A program made the translations under genes and the position numbers. DNA of 15,163 bases from Prevotella sp. UBA746 (GTDB lineage: Bacteria > Bacteroidota > Bacteroidia > Bacteroidales > Bacteroidaceae). The notes under the pieces are model-generated. The model was not told where the DNA came from and did not search any database. It saw nothing but the letters and a program-made list of their open reading frames with translations. This document shows, one piece after another, positions 6,003-13,495 of the stretch; the stretch's first letter is position 1, and the number at the start of each line of letters is the position of its first letter. The stretch spans positions 805-15,967 of the forward strand of contig DBKQ01000084.1 in the NCBI GenBank assembly GCA_002298545.1, written 5' to 3'.

Positions 6003-7937
6003 TTACTTCACCATCACCTTTACAGTTCTACCGTCAGACAGCTTAACGATATTCAAGCCCTTCTGAGGAGCTGAAAGCTGCATGCCGTCGAGAGAGTAAC
6101 GGGCTACTTCTGAAGAAGAAGAGTTGTCTACGACACCATTGATGCCTGTTGTCGCATCGCTATATTTCATGCCAATGGTATTCTCAACGTTAATTTTCTT
6201 GTAGTCTTTGTTTTTTGCATCATAGTTGTTTACCAATGCAACGAACTTCAAGTTGTTCTTTACCCATGAAGAGTTTACAGGAACAGTAAATGTCTTAACG
6301 AACTTGTTGTCGTTCCATGTGATAGCCTCACCCCAAGAACTGTTGTTATAGCGGATAACATGCTCGTGGTAGAAAGTACCGCTTGCACCAGACTGGCTCC
6401 TTGCCTTAACCTCATCCTCTGTAACATATAATGTCAATTTTGCAGTATTCTTGTCAACAGCTTCGTTGCACTCACCCTCAACGGTTATAAGAGCCTGACT
6501 ATCATCCCAAAGTTTAGATGCCGTCATTGTGAGCTTGACATTGGCATTGTCTGTCGAAGTAACACCATTTATATAAGCTGTTATTTCAGCAGCACTAAGA
6601 GGCATAGACATAACTCCCATCTGATCATATCCCATCTTGGCAATGCTATAATCTCTGTTATACGTTACTGCAGGTGCATACGTTTGACCGGTTCCGCCAA
6701 AGACGAGAGACTCAAGATCTGTATCCCACTTTCCAGTAAGCCAGTCTGTATAATATCCAGTATGATGACAAACGGCATATACACGGCTTGCGTCAGCAGT
6801 TTTAAGTGCCGTTGTCAGATAACCTGCTACACGAGGACAGTTAGGGCACTTCTCCGTTGTAAACTCTTCAATGAGAATATTCTTTGGATAGAAGATAGAA
6901 GCAACAACCATGTTGCCGGTAACGGCCTTGTTTTCACTCAGATTATCGCTTCCATTTACCTTAGTAATATCAATGCTCAGGTTATGGTTTCCGAGAATAT
7001 CTGAAGACGGGGTCGTAGCTGTGAAAGAGCCCAGAGAACCTCTGCCGACAGAATTCTTAAGCTGAACATGCTGTGCCTCGCCGGCAACACCGTCAAGACT
7101 AACTACATAGTCAAGACTCGTAACAGGCTCTTTTGAGAAGTTCAAGAAAGAAACGTTTGAAGTAGACTGTTCGCCCTGCTTTGCCGTGACATCCGACATC
7201 TCATTCGCCTTAACATCATAATCATTGAAGTCACCCTCTACGATAAGTTGAATACTAAGAGCCTCACCCTGACCAGAAAATGTGTACCAAGCTATGCCAC
7301 TTCCACCTACTGTCTTAGGTATATTAGCATAAATTACAATTGCACCTTCTTCGTTGTCAGCAGTTACAGTAGAAGTTGAGAGAGGATAATCTTCCTCAAG
7401 ATAATATTGTCCGTCATTTGACTGTTTCTGCTCATAGTCATAACCAACAAAGAAATTTGAATTCTCTTCAATTGTATATGGTTCATCAAGAGTTACAGTA
7501 TTCCATCCAATCTGGGTAGAAGATACATCTTTGGATACAACATCATTTGCACTGATTTTATTATCTATTATAGGACGGATAAACACACGAGAACTGCTCA
7601 ACTTCTCACAAAGTGCAAAACGAATACCAACAACCTTCTTGCCAACATAAGGCTTAAGCATATCGGCAGTCAACTCTATTGCAGCCTTGCAGTCGCCAGA
7701 AGTATATTGAGGGATACCCATTCCTTCTCCCTTTTTTCCACAATCATCATCGTAAAAGTATCCTGCGTAGCGCTGGTTAGCTGCAAGCTCTGCCTTTTTA
7801 GGAGCAGACTTGAGAACACTGTGCTGCACTTCAGTAGCAGACATATTTTTCTGTATTTGTCCATTAAATGGAACGGTCTGTGCATTGACAGCTAAAGACA
7901 GTGCAAAAGCCATCAAAGAAAGTAAAGTTTTCTTCAT
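6003..7937 (-). CDS. Large secreted Omp28-family protein with C-terminal tag
   Basis: A 644-residue exported protein, last gene of the operon. The signal peptide ends VNAQ (about residue 20). Residues 50-235 look like a beta-rich domain, residues about 240-345 an Ig-like or CARDB-like domain (TAKQGEQSTSNVSFLNF), and about 350-590 an Omp28 domain with thioredoxin-like start LIEEFTTEKCPNCPRV, CPNC being Cys 364 and 367. The FYHEHVIRY motif (His 524, His 526) is shared with the Omp28 lipoprotein two genes upstream. The last 50 residues (TGINGV, VARYSLDGM, KGLNIVKLSDG, KVMVK) form a C-terminal tag of the type seen on exported Prevotella proteins and resembling type IX secretion tails. Seventeen bases separate it from the preceding gene. 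Role: probably surface thiol-disulfide exchange or cargo binding; the reaction is not known. Confidence 0.8.
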   Translation of the reverse strand: MKKTLLSLMAFALSLAVNAQTVPFNGQIQKNMSATEVQHSVLKSAPKKAELAANQRYAGYFYDDDCGKKGEGMGIPQYTSGDCKAAIELTADMLKPYVGKKVVGIRFALCEKLSSSRVFIRPIIDNKISANDVVSKDVSSTQIGWNTVTLDEPYTIEENSNFFVGYDYEQKQSNDGQYYLEEDYPLSTSTVTADNEEGAIVIYANIPKTVGGSGIAWYTFSGQGEALSIQLIVEGDFNDYDVKANEMSDVTAKQGEQSTSNVSFLNFSKEPVTSLDYVVSLDGVAGEAQHVQLKNSVGRGSLGSFTATTPSSDILGNHNLSIDITKVNGSDNLSENKAVTGNMVVASIFYPKNILIEEFTTEKCPNCPRVAGYLTTALKTADASRVYAVCHHTGYYTDWLTGKWDTDLESLVFGGTGQTYAPAVTYNRDYSIAKMGYDQMGVMSMPLSAAEITAYINGVTSTDNANVKLTMTASKLWDDSQALITVEGECNEAVDKNTAKLTLYVTEDEVKARSQSGASGTFYHEHVIRYNNSSWGEAITWNDNKFVKTFTVPVNSSWVKNNLKFVALVNNYDAKNKDYKKINVENTIGMKYSDATTGINGVVDNSSSSEVARYSLDGMQLSAPQKGLNIVKLSDGRTVKVMVK

Positions 7938-7954
7938 ACCTTGAGATCTTTATT

Positions 7955-8641
7955 TTATTTAACGATACGTTTAATAGTCTTACCATTTGAGAGTTTCTCG
8001 ATATTCAAGCCTTTAACAGCCGAGTTTACTCTCATTCCAGCAGCATTATAGCGAGAAACGACATCAGCATTTGCATTGTCGGAAACACCATTGATACCTG
8101 TGGGGTCGGCATATACAAGGTTCAATGTTACTTTAGGGCCATAAGCCTTGAATTCGCCAGCGTCAGGTAGAACTGTACCGAAAACTTCACGAGTTGAAAC
8201 CTCATGTACTTTTATCTGGATAGTTACAGTACTTGTGCCATAAGCTGTAGGAAACCATTCTGCCTGCAGGTCAGCAGGGTTTGTATAATCCTGTGCTGTT
8301 GGGTCAACAACTGCCGGACCTTTTGTTATCAGCTCGGCAGAAAAGTAATTCTGACATTGTCCGGGATAACATATTGAATAATTTCCGTTTGGCAGAGACT
8401 GAATGTCATAATCCAATGCAATTGCCTGCGTAGTATTAGTATTGTTCTTTACATAGAGTCCTGTGCTTATCTGCAATTTACCATCTTTAACTTCTGTTTC
8501 GTTAATAGTCAGCGTTGTACCGTCAGGAACGACATTTCCAGCCTTATCAACAAACTGAAACGTTTCAAGATCGGTCTGTGCCATAGCACTTATTCCAAAC
8601 ATCGCCATAAATGCAGATGCTACTAAAGTCTTTAATTTCAT
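7955..8641 (-). CDS. Small secreted protein with C-terminal tag, function unknown
   Basis: A 228-residue protein that I cannot assign to a named family. The signal peptide ends SAMAQ (cleavage after about residue 21). The middle (25-178) is rich in alternating polar and hydrophobic stretches typical of a beta-sandwich, with two cysteines close together in CYPGQC (91 and 96). The end repeats the pattern of the neighbouring large protein: TGINGV, VVSRYNAAGM, KGLNIEKLSNG, KRIVK. It lies between two Omp28 genes, 30 bases after one and 17 before the other, so it is almost surely co-transcribed. Exported and probably surface-attached; its role is open. Confidence 0.7.
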   Translation of the reverse strand: MKLKTLVASAFMAMFGISAMAQTDLETFQFVDKAGNVVPDGTTLTINETEVKDGKLQISTGLYVKNNTNTTQAIALDYDIQSLPNGNYSICYPGQCQNYFSAELITKGPAVVDPTAQDYTNPADLQAEWFPTAYGTSTVTIQIKVHEVSTREVFGTVLPDAGEFKAYGPKVTLNLVYADPTGINGVSDNANADVVSRYNAAGMRVNSAVKGLNIEKLSNGKTIKRIVK

Positions 8642-8671
8642 AATCTTCTTTTGTTATAAATTACACTTTTC

Positions 8672-9508
8672 TTATTTTTTAATCAAACCTACCTTTTCAG
8701 TCTGCTGCACACCAGCGTTTGTAAATACGAATGCAACTACAGACATATTTTCGGCTTTCCATTCATTCTTGATATTTATAGAGTAGGATTTCCTTACGTC
8801 ACCCTTATCAACTACATCTATCGGATCACCGTTTACAGCACTTACCGTAGCACGGAAGACATGGTTGTGAACATATTCGTTGTTAATGCTACCATTCGGC
8901 ATATATTGCATATCCACGATACCATCTTCTATGAGCCAAACCTGAAGCTTAGCTCCCTGCAAGGTTTTCAATCCGGCAACATCAACATTCACCTTTAGTT
9001 CTCTCGTTGATGCATCATACTTTGTTGTAGGAACAATCATGACGGTCGGTTCCATATTAATCAAACCGTTAACATAAGCCGTCCAATAAGCAAGATTGGT
9101 CAGAACTCCTCCATAACGGTCAACCATTCCGCTCGGCTGCGCCTTTATGCTCCAGGTGGAATAATAGGAGTTACCATCTACTGTAGTTAACGAACAGGGC
9201 TCTTTCTTGGCTAAATCATTATATCCGAAGTCACCGCCATAGATACCCACAGCAATAATGTTGTCTTCACCATACTGTTCCTGCAATTCCTTGATCTTAT
9301 CAGCAGCTTTAGGACAGTTAATGCAGCGCTGGCCGGTGAAGTCCTCAATCAGCACATGCTTCTTCACTTCAGAAGGCTTGACATATATAAGACGGTTATC
9401 CTCGTCAATATCCGAACAAGCAGAGAAAGCACCGGCAGTCATAAGAACTGCCATGCCAAGCATCAGCTTACCGGCAATAGAGTTGTATATATTCTTTATA
9501 GCTTTCAT
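8672..9508 (-). CDS. Omp28-family outer-membrane lipoprotein
   Basis: A 278-residue lipoprotein with lipobox AFSAC (lipidated Cys 31). The residues after it, SDIDED, are acidic like the reported Bacteroidota lipoprotein export signal, so display on the outer surface is plausible. The Omp28 domain follows at once with HVLIEDFTGQRCINCPKAAD (50-70), a thioredoxin-like beta-strand and CxxC (Cys 62, Cys 65), then AVGIYGGDF and GMVDRYGG. The EYVHNHVFRA motif (His 214, His 216) matches the large Omp28 protein downstream. It has no C-terminal tag, in contrast to the two genes that follow. Only five bases separate it from the DUF6029 gene upstream, so the two are probably tightly coupled. Confidence 0.85.
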   Translation of the reverse strand: MKAIKNIYNSIAGKLMLGMAVLMTAGAFSACSDIDEDNRLIYVKPSEVKKHVLIEDFTGQRCINCPKAADKIKELQEQYGEDNIIAVGIYGGDFGYNDLAKKEPCSLTTVDGNSYYSTWSIKAQPSGMVDRYGGVLTNLAYWTAYVNGLINMEPTVMIVPTTKYDASTRELKVNVDVAGLKTLQGAKLQVWLIEDGIVDMQYMPNGSINNEYVHNHVFRATVSAVNGDPIDVVDKGDVRKSYSINIKNEWKAENMSVVAFVFTNAGVQQTEKVGLIKK

Positions 9509-9513
9509 TATCC

Positions 9514-11187
9514 TTAGAAATTGTAGTTATACGACAAAGTGAAACCTTTGCTTGCAGGCACCATACGGCAAACACCTCCAGAGCAGTTGTATCCGGCACG
9601 AGTTCTACCATAGCCAAGCTGCAAGCGATGAGCACCGGCATTGAAAGTAACAAGTCCCTGATAATAGTGGAGCTTACTTTCACCGCAGTTGTACATATCC
9701 GAAACCGTAAACATCCAATGAGGAAGAACCGACAGTTCGAGTAGTCCGAATACCCAATCGCCCTCATCATCGTCAGTAGCGAGATACTGTGCCTCACCAC
9801 GAAGAGTCAGTTTGTTGTTAAACCTGTATTTGGCATCAGCCACAACGATGTCGGAATGAACCATTCCTCCCTCGCCCTCAACAACAGTCTTGTTGTAGAA
9901 CTGATTCATATACATAAGGTTGAGAGTAAATGAACGCGAGAATTTCTTGTCGATATGGACATTCAAATCCTGATAGTAAGTCTGGTCGCCCCATTTCCAG
10001 AATGAAGACCCATAACCACTTGTTCCCTCGCTCTTACCATTTACAGTATGGTCGTTGCGGTCAATGGCATGAACATGCGAGAAGTTCACCTTCACATCAG
10101 TTCCGTATTTACCACCAAGGAAAGAATTCCTCTTGAACTTATATCCGAACTCAGCCTGATAAGCCCACTCACCGTTAGCCTGAGTAGCGTATGGATAAAG
10201 AGCAGCAAGAGCATAAGTCTGCTCCTGTGTAAACGCCGGCAGGTTGTTGATATTAGACGAAAGTCCCTGCACATTTCTGTCGCTGCGGAAGGTCATATTG
10301 TCGCTACGCTTTGCCTGAAGCAAAATACTCAGTCCGCTCTTCGAGTAAGAAGTAGAAAGCATTGCCACCGTACCATTGCGGTATATATAAGGATAGAGAC
10401 GGTCGTACGACGGATCCTCCGTCTTCCACGCATATTCGGCAAGCACGCTGAAGTCACCAGCCTGCAGGTTTGCCCTTACGTCGAAGGCATTGACGTTGCT
10501 CGGCAAGTTGAGTTTGTGGGTAGCGTCAGCCATAATGTTATCATCTTTGGTAGACTCGTATTTGTTCACCCACGAAGCACCGAGAGTAAGATACGTATTG
10601 TGCTCCTGCATCTTCTTGAACCACTGGTCGAACGAAAGTTCCAAATCGCCACCGCTCACCCATGCATCGTTCCACTTCCAATAGTGGCGCTGTTTACCGG
10701 AGAGAGCCTTAATCTGCACGCCCTTTACCGGACGAATTACGAGGCGACCGCCGAGCAAGGAGTTGTCGATACCGAGACTGCGCTCCTCGTATGTACGGAG
10801 GATGAAGCCGGAGCCGAACTGCTCATAGAATGTACCGAGCGTGAGATCCCAATTGTCGAAGTGGGTCTTCAGATAGAAGTTAGGCACGCCATAGCCCTTG
10901 AATCCCTGCTCCGGAGCCGAGGCATAACCCGGCAGCGGGTGCTTGGTGAACTCAAAGCGGAGTCCGGCATCGAGATGCTTACTTCTACCGGCAATGTCGG
11001 CATAAGAGTTAGTCAGAGCCCATTCGTTGTATTTCTCCGTACCGATAGCCTTGTCTTCCTGCGGGATGATGATGTCGCTCTGAATACTACCGCTGACAGT
11101 GAACTTGTCCTCGTCGTTAGCCTCCTGAGCCATAGCACCCGTTGCAGCAAGAGCAGCGGCAAGAGAAAAGAATATTCTTGATTTCAT
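9514..11187 (-). CDS. DUF6029-type outer-membrane beta-barrel protein
   Basis: A 557-residue exported protein with signal peptide ending AMAQ (cleavage after residue 20). The body consists of repeated amphipathic strands, many bounded by aromatic residues, and ends YNYNF with a C-terminal Phe, as beta-barrel assembly requires. Segments such as GYGVPNFYLKTHFDNWDLTLG, FYEQFGSGFILRTYEERSLG and RHYWKWNDAW fit DUF6029, a Bacteroidota family of predicted barrels (identified from memory). It may act as the outer-membrane anchor or pore for the Omp28 lipoprotein encoded five bases downstream. Three cysteines lie near the C-terminus (NCGESK, NCSGGVC). The upstream thioredoxin gene ends 95 bases before it and no promoter consensus occurs in the gap. 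Confidence 0.8.
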   Translation of the reverse strand: MKSRIFFSLAAALAATGAMAQEANDEDKFTVSGSIQSDIIIPQEDKAIGTEKYNEWALTNSYADIAGRSKHLDAGLRFEFTKHPLPGYASAPEQGFKGYGVPNFYLKTHFDNWDLTLGTFYEQFGSGFILRTYEERSLGIDNSLLGGRLVIRPVKGVQIKALSGKQRHYWKWNDAWVSGGDLELSFDQWFKKMQEHNTYLTLGASWVNKYESTKDDNIMADATHKLNLPSNVNAFDVRANLQAGDFSVLAEYAWKTEDPSYDRLYPYIYRNGTVAMLSTSYSKSGLSILLQAKRSDNMTFRSDRNVQGLSSNINNLPAFTQEQTYALAALYPYATQANGEWAYQAEFGYKFKRNSFLGGKYGTDVKVNFSHVHAIDRNDHTVNGKSEGTSGYGSSFWKWGDQTYYQDLNVHIDKKFSRSFTLNLMYMNQFYNKTVVEGEGGMVHSDIVVADAKYRFNNKLTLRGEAQYLATDDDEGDWVFGLLELSVLPHWMFTVSDMYNCGESKLHYYQGLVTFNAGAHRLQLGYGRTRAGYNCSGGVCRMVPASKGFTLSYNYNF

Positions 11188-11282
11188 AAAAATTTTATTC
11201 GTTATTCCTAAATACCTTTAATATTATATACATGCGAAGGATACATATATCACAGATGCTACATATATATAATAAGGTGAAC

Positions 11283-11807
11283 TTATTTCTTAATCAGCTC
11301 CCTTACCTTCTCGATAAGTTCCTGTTCAGCGCCCTCGGTGTATCCGTTGTGCTTGTAAACAATCTTGCCGTTGCCGTCGCAGATGATAACGAAAGGAATC
11401 ATCTCGCCACCAAACGACTTGCGGAAGTCTGAGTTAACATCGAGCAACACCTCATAAGGCCATCCGTGCTGGTTAACGAGCGGCTTTACTTTATTGGCAT
11501 TCTGAGCCTTGTCAATAGAAACAGCAAAGAGCTTCACTCCAGTTTCTGCCACCCAATCGTCGTAGACATCTCCGATAGCACTAAGCTCACGGTTGCAAGG
11601 TTTACACCATGTAGCGAAGAAATCAATGATAAACGGTTTTCCGTCGTTGCTCAGAGTAGCCGTATCAATAGTTTTTCCCTCAATAGTCTTCAACTTAAAA
11701 GAAGGCAGCTGCGCATCAATAGTCTGCACAGCGGCAAAAAGCATTACAGCCAAAACGAGCAATCCCTTGCTCATCTTGTTTAGATTGAATAATTTAATAC
11801 TTCTCAT
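11283..11807 (-). CDS. TlpA/ResA-like exported thioredoxin
   Basis: A 174-residue thiol-disulfide oxidoreductase of the TlpA/ResA type, working outside the cytoplasm. A hydrophobic signal segment (residues 14-30) ends IDAQ. The thioredoxin fold begins at LPSFKLKTIEG, and the active site is FFATWCKPC with Cys 68 and Cys 71, preceded by PFIIDF. The cis-proline segment is EMIPFVIICD (Pro 138). A reducing role is usual for this family; the partner proteins are inferred to be the two CxxC Omp28 proteins in the same operon. It is the first gene after the promoter at 11854-11885. Met 1 is used here, but Met 12 is an equally credible start and would give a shorter signal peptide. Confidence 0.9.
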   Translation of the reverse strand: MRSIKLFNLNKMSKGLLVLAVMLFAAVQTIDAQLPSFKLKTIEGKTIDTATLSNDGKPFIIDFFATWCKPCNRELSAIGDVYDDWVAETGVKLFAVSIDKAQNANKVKPLVNQHGWPYEVLLDVNSDFRKSFGGEMIPFVIICDGNGKIVYKHNGYTEGAEQELIEKVRELIKK

Positions 11808-11853
11808 GAGTTTAATTTCCTATAAAAATGATAACATAAATATACTTATGGTG

Positions 11854-11885
11854 CAAAAGTAGTTTTAATCTTGCTTATCAGCAAA
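11854..11885 (-). promoter_or_regulatory. Promoter of the five-gene envelope operon
   Basis: On the minus strand TTTG (11885-11882), a 20-base spacer, then TACTTTTG (11861-11854) followed by CA. Both boxes and the spacing match the Bacteroidota consensus exactly. The -33 TTTG is also the last part of the T-rich tail of the upstream terminator. The predicted start is near 11848, about 40 bases before the thioredoxin ATG. Confidence 0.85.
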
Positions 11886-11913
11886 TAAAAAAGGGGAAAA
11901 ATAACTTTTCCCC
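11883..11913 (-). terminator. Intrinsic terminator of the DUF4832 gene
   Basis: On the minus strand GGGGAAAA, loop GTTAT, TTTTCCCC (11913-11893) is followed by TTTTTTATTT (11892-11883). It is an eight-pair stem with a strong U-tract, 76 bases after the DUF4832 stop, and should isolate that gene from the thioredoxin operon. Confidence 0.85.
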
Positions 11914-11989
11914 CTATATTTTCTCAGAAATGAAAGTTTATACGTATTTTTTAATGTCATGTTGACACGAAAAAGGCAGTTTATCTATT

Positions 11990-13462
11990 TCATTTGCATA
12001 TTTTCTTTCCGCACATGATTACAACGCCACGCATACCCGCTGTAGCCTTCATTCCGTCAATGCCATAACATTTAGGATCCTTACAATCCTCAACAGTTTC
12101 CGCCACACCGATATCAGTCGTTACATTGCTGTCGTATTCTATTTTCTGAGTATCGAGAATATAGTCGGAAACAATCTCCGGAGCATTCACCAACGTGCCT
12201 TTGCTATCAGTCATAAGCGGAGCCGAAACGACAACTTCAAGAGATGCCCCAGGAAGCAGACCCTTCAGGCTCTGTTCCGAGCGCACGCCACCAACAGCAA
12301 AGTAAGCATCGCGATAAATCGGAGCCGCGCCTTTGTTCTCCACTGTAATCTTAGTGGCTGTGCCATCAGTACGGCAGTCAGTAACAACGAAGTGATATCC
12401 CGCCGCCATACTACATTCCTTGAACCGTGTAGGGTTGTTCCACGAGTTCTTGCCTCCGGGATTGTCGTTGGCAATCATAAACGAGATATGGTATTTCCTT
12501 GCCATCTCCTCCCATGTATGTCCATACATACCGGCGGGATTAGTAAAGTTCTTCTGGTCGGAACTCTTGTAGTAGCTAATCTCTCCTCCACAAACGCCAG
12601 TCTGCCAGCGGTCTTTCCCCATAGCGTTCCAGCACTCCTCGTTGTATCCGTCTTTCGAACCAATTTCATGATTCTGGTGCATGAAGGAGTCGTCGAAGAG
12701 TCCGAACTGCAGAGCCTGCAACTCACTGTCATTAGTAAACGGTGTGTATTCGTCGCTTGCGGCATCGATGCTGATAGCCCACGGAATAGGCATCACTTCC
12801 TTTAAGTGCATAAAGAACTCCTTTTGGTATTCCTTCGTCGGGAAGTTCTTTCCAAACTGAATATCCGTACCGTTACTGTCGTAGATATGATATTCCGCCC
12901 AGTGGCCGAAACCAACCTCGATGAAAGCAATCCGCGGGTCGCTGCCGTAACGTGCGGCGAAGTCTGTATAGAACTGCTTCGTGAAACGCTTCAATTCGCT
13001 GTTGCTCCAGTCGGCATACCAAGTCTCTCCGTCGCCCTTCACGTTCTTGTAAGTCTCGTGATAATCAGGCAGAGCCTTTATATACGCCGGCACAGCAGTA
13101 GTCCCCTTGTTGTCGTCCACCATTTTTTCGCCCGGATAAACATAAAAGAAGCGCAGAACAGCCTGATGGTTGCGACTCTTGATATCGTTGAGCAAGTTTT
13201 CGAGATACGACCAGTCGTACTGAACCGTACCGTCATCGGCACATCCCGTAACTACCTTACAGGGGGCCACATAAGAGTATTCCAGGGCATGACTTGCTCC
13301 ATAGGCAGTAAAACGGTTTTTAGCATTGTCGGTCCACAGAACAAGCCCCGTCATGGGTTGCACTCCGGTAACGGAACGTTTAAGGGCGACAGAGTTCCAG
13401 TCGCCCGCTAATGATTTTACTGCGCATATAGCGCAAGCGAGCAATATTGATAGTTTTTTCAT
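11990..13462 (-). CDS. Secreted DUF4832 (glycosidase-like) protein
   Basis: A 490-residue exported protein with a signal peptide ending SLAG. It resembles DUF4874/DUF4832 proteins, which have a glycoside-hydrolase-like TIM barrel but no proven activity: an AVLRFFYVYPGE strand (about 101-112), RIAFIEVGFGHWAEYH (177-192, with Glu 182 and Glu 190 as candidate acids), WAISIDAA, GLFDDSF, CGGEISYY (Glu 294), YHISFMIAND and AAGYHFVVTD. After about residue 365 come a beta-domain and a tail (CYGIDGM, RGVVIMCGKKICK) that looks like a shortened export tag. The mature part has ten cysteines, unusual for a protein of this kind. It is flanked by a RhuM fragment (33 bases upstream) and its own terminator. 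No promoter consensus is evident in the short upstream gap. Confidence 0.7.
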   Translation of the reverse strand: MKKLSILLACAICAVKSLAGDWNSVALKRSVTGVQPMTGLVLWTDNAKNRFTAYGASHALEYSYVAPCKVVTGCADDGTVQYDWSYLENLLNDIKSRNHQAVLRFFYVYPGEKMVDDNKGTTAVPAYIKALPDYHETYKNVKGDGETWYADWSNSELKRFTKQFYTDFAARYGSDPRIAFIEVGFGHWAEYHIYDSNGTDIQFGKNFPTKEYQKEFFMHLKEVMPIPWAISIDAASDEYTPFTNDSELQALQFGLFDDSFMHQNHEIGSKDGYNEECWNAMGKDRWQTGVCGGEISYYKSSDQKNFTNPAGMYGHTWEEMARKYHISFMIANDNPGGKNSWNNPTRFKECSMAAGYHFVVTDCRTDGTATKITVENKGAAPIYRDAYFAVGGVRSEQSLKGLLPGASLEVVVSAPLMTDSKGTLVNAPEIVSDYILDTQKIEYDSNVTTDIGVAETVEDCKDPKCYGIDGMKATAGMRGVVIMCGKKICK

Positions 13463-13468
13463 TTAAGG

Positions 13469-13488
13469 TAAGTATTATTTAAGTATTA
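13469..13488. repeat. Nine-base direct repeat before the DUF4832 gene
   Basis: TAAGTATTA occurs at 13469-13477 and again at 13480-13488, an eleven-base period equal to about one DNA turn, directly upstream of the DUF4832 start codon. It could be a regulatory site or simple AT-rich chance; nothing else supports a function. Confidence 0.4.
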
Positions 13489-13495
13489 CATAATC

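Noticed and set aside
10048..11181. A 377-codon open frame on the plus strand opposite the DUF6029 gene
   Set aside because: It lies wholly antisense to a well-supported secreted barrel gene, has no signal peptide, family likeness or promoter, and follows from the codon use of the real gene.
11221..11282. AT-rich stretch similar to the one at 3288-3312 (TATACATGC and ATATATAATAAGGT)
   Set aside because: The shared words are short and AT-rich, in different order and spacing, so a repeat family is not supported.
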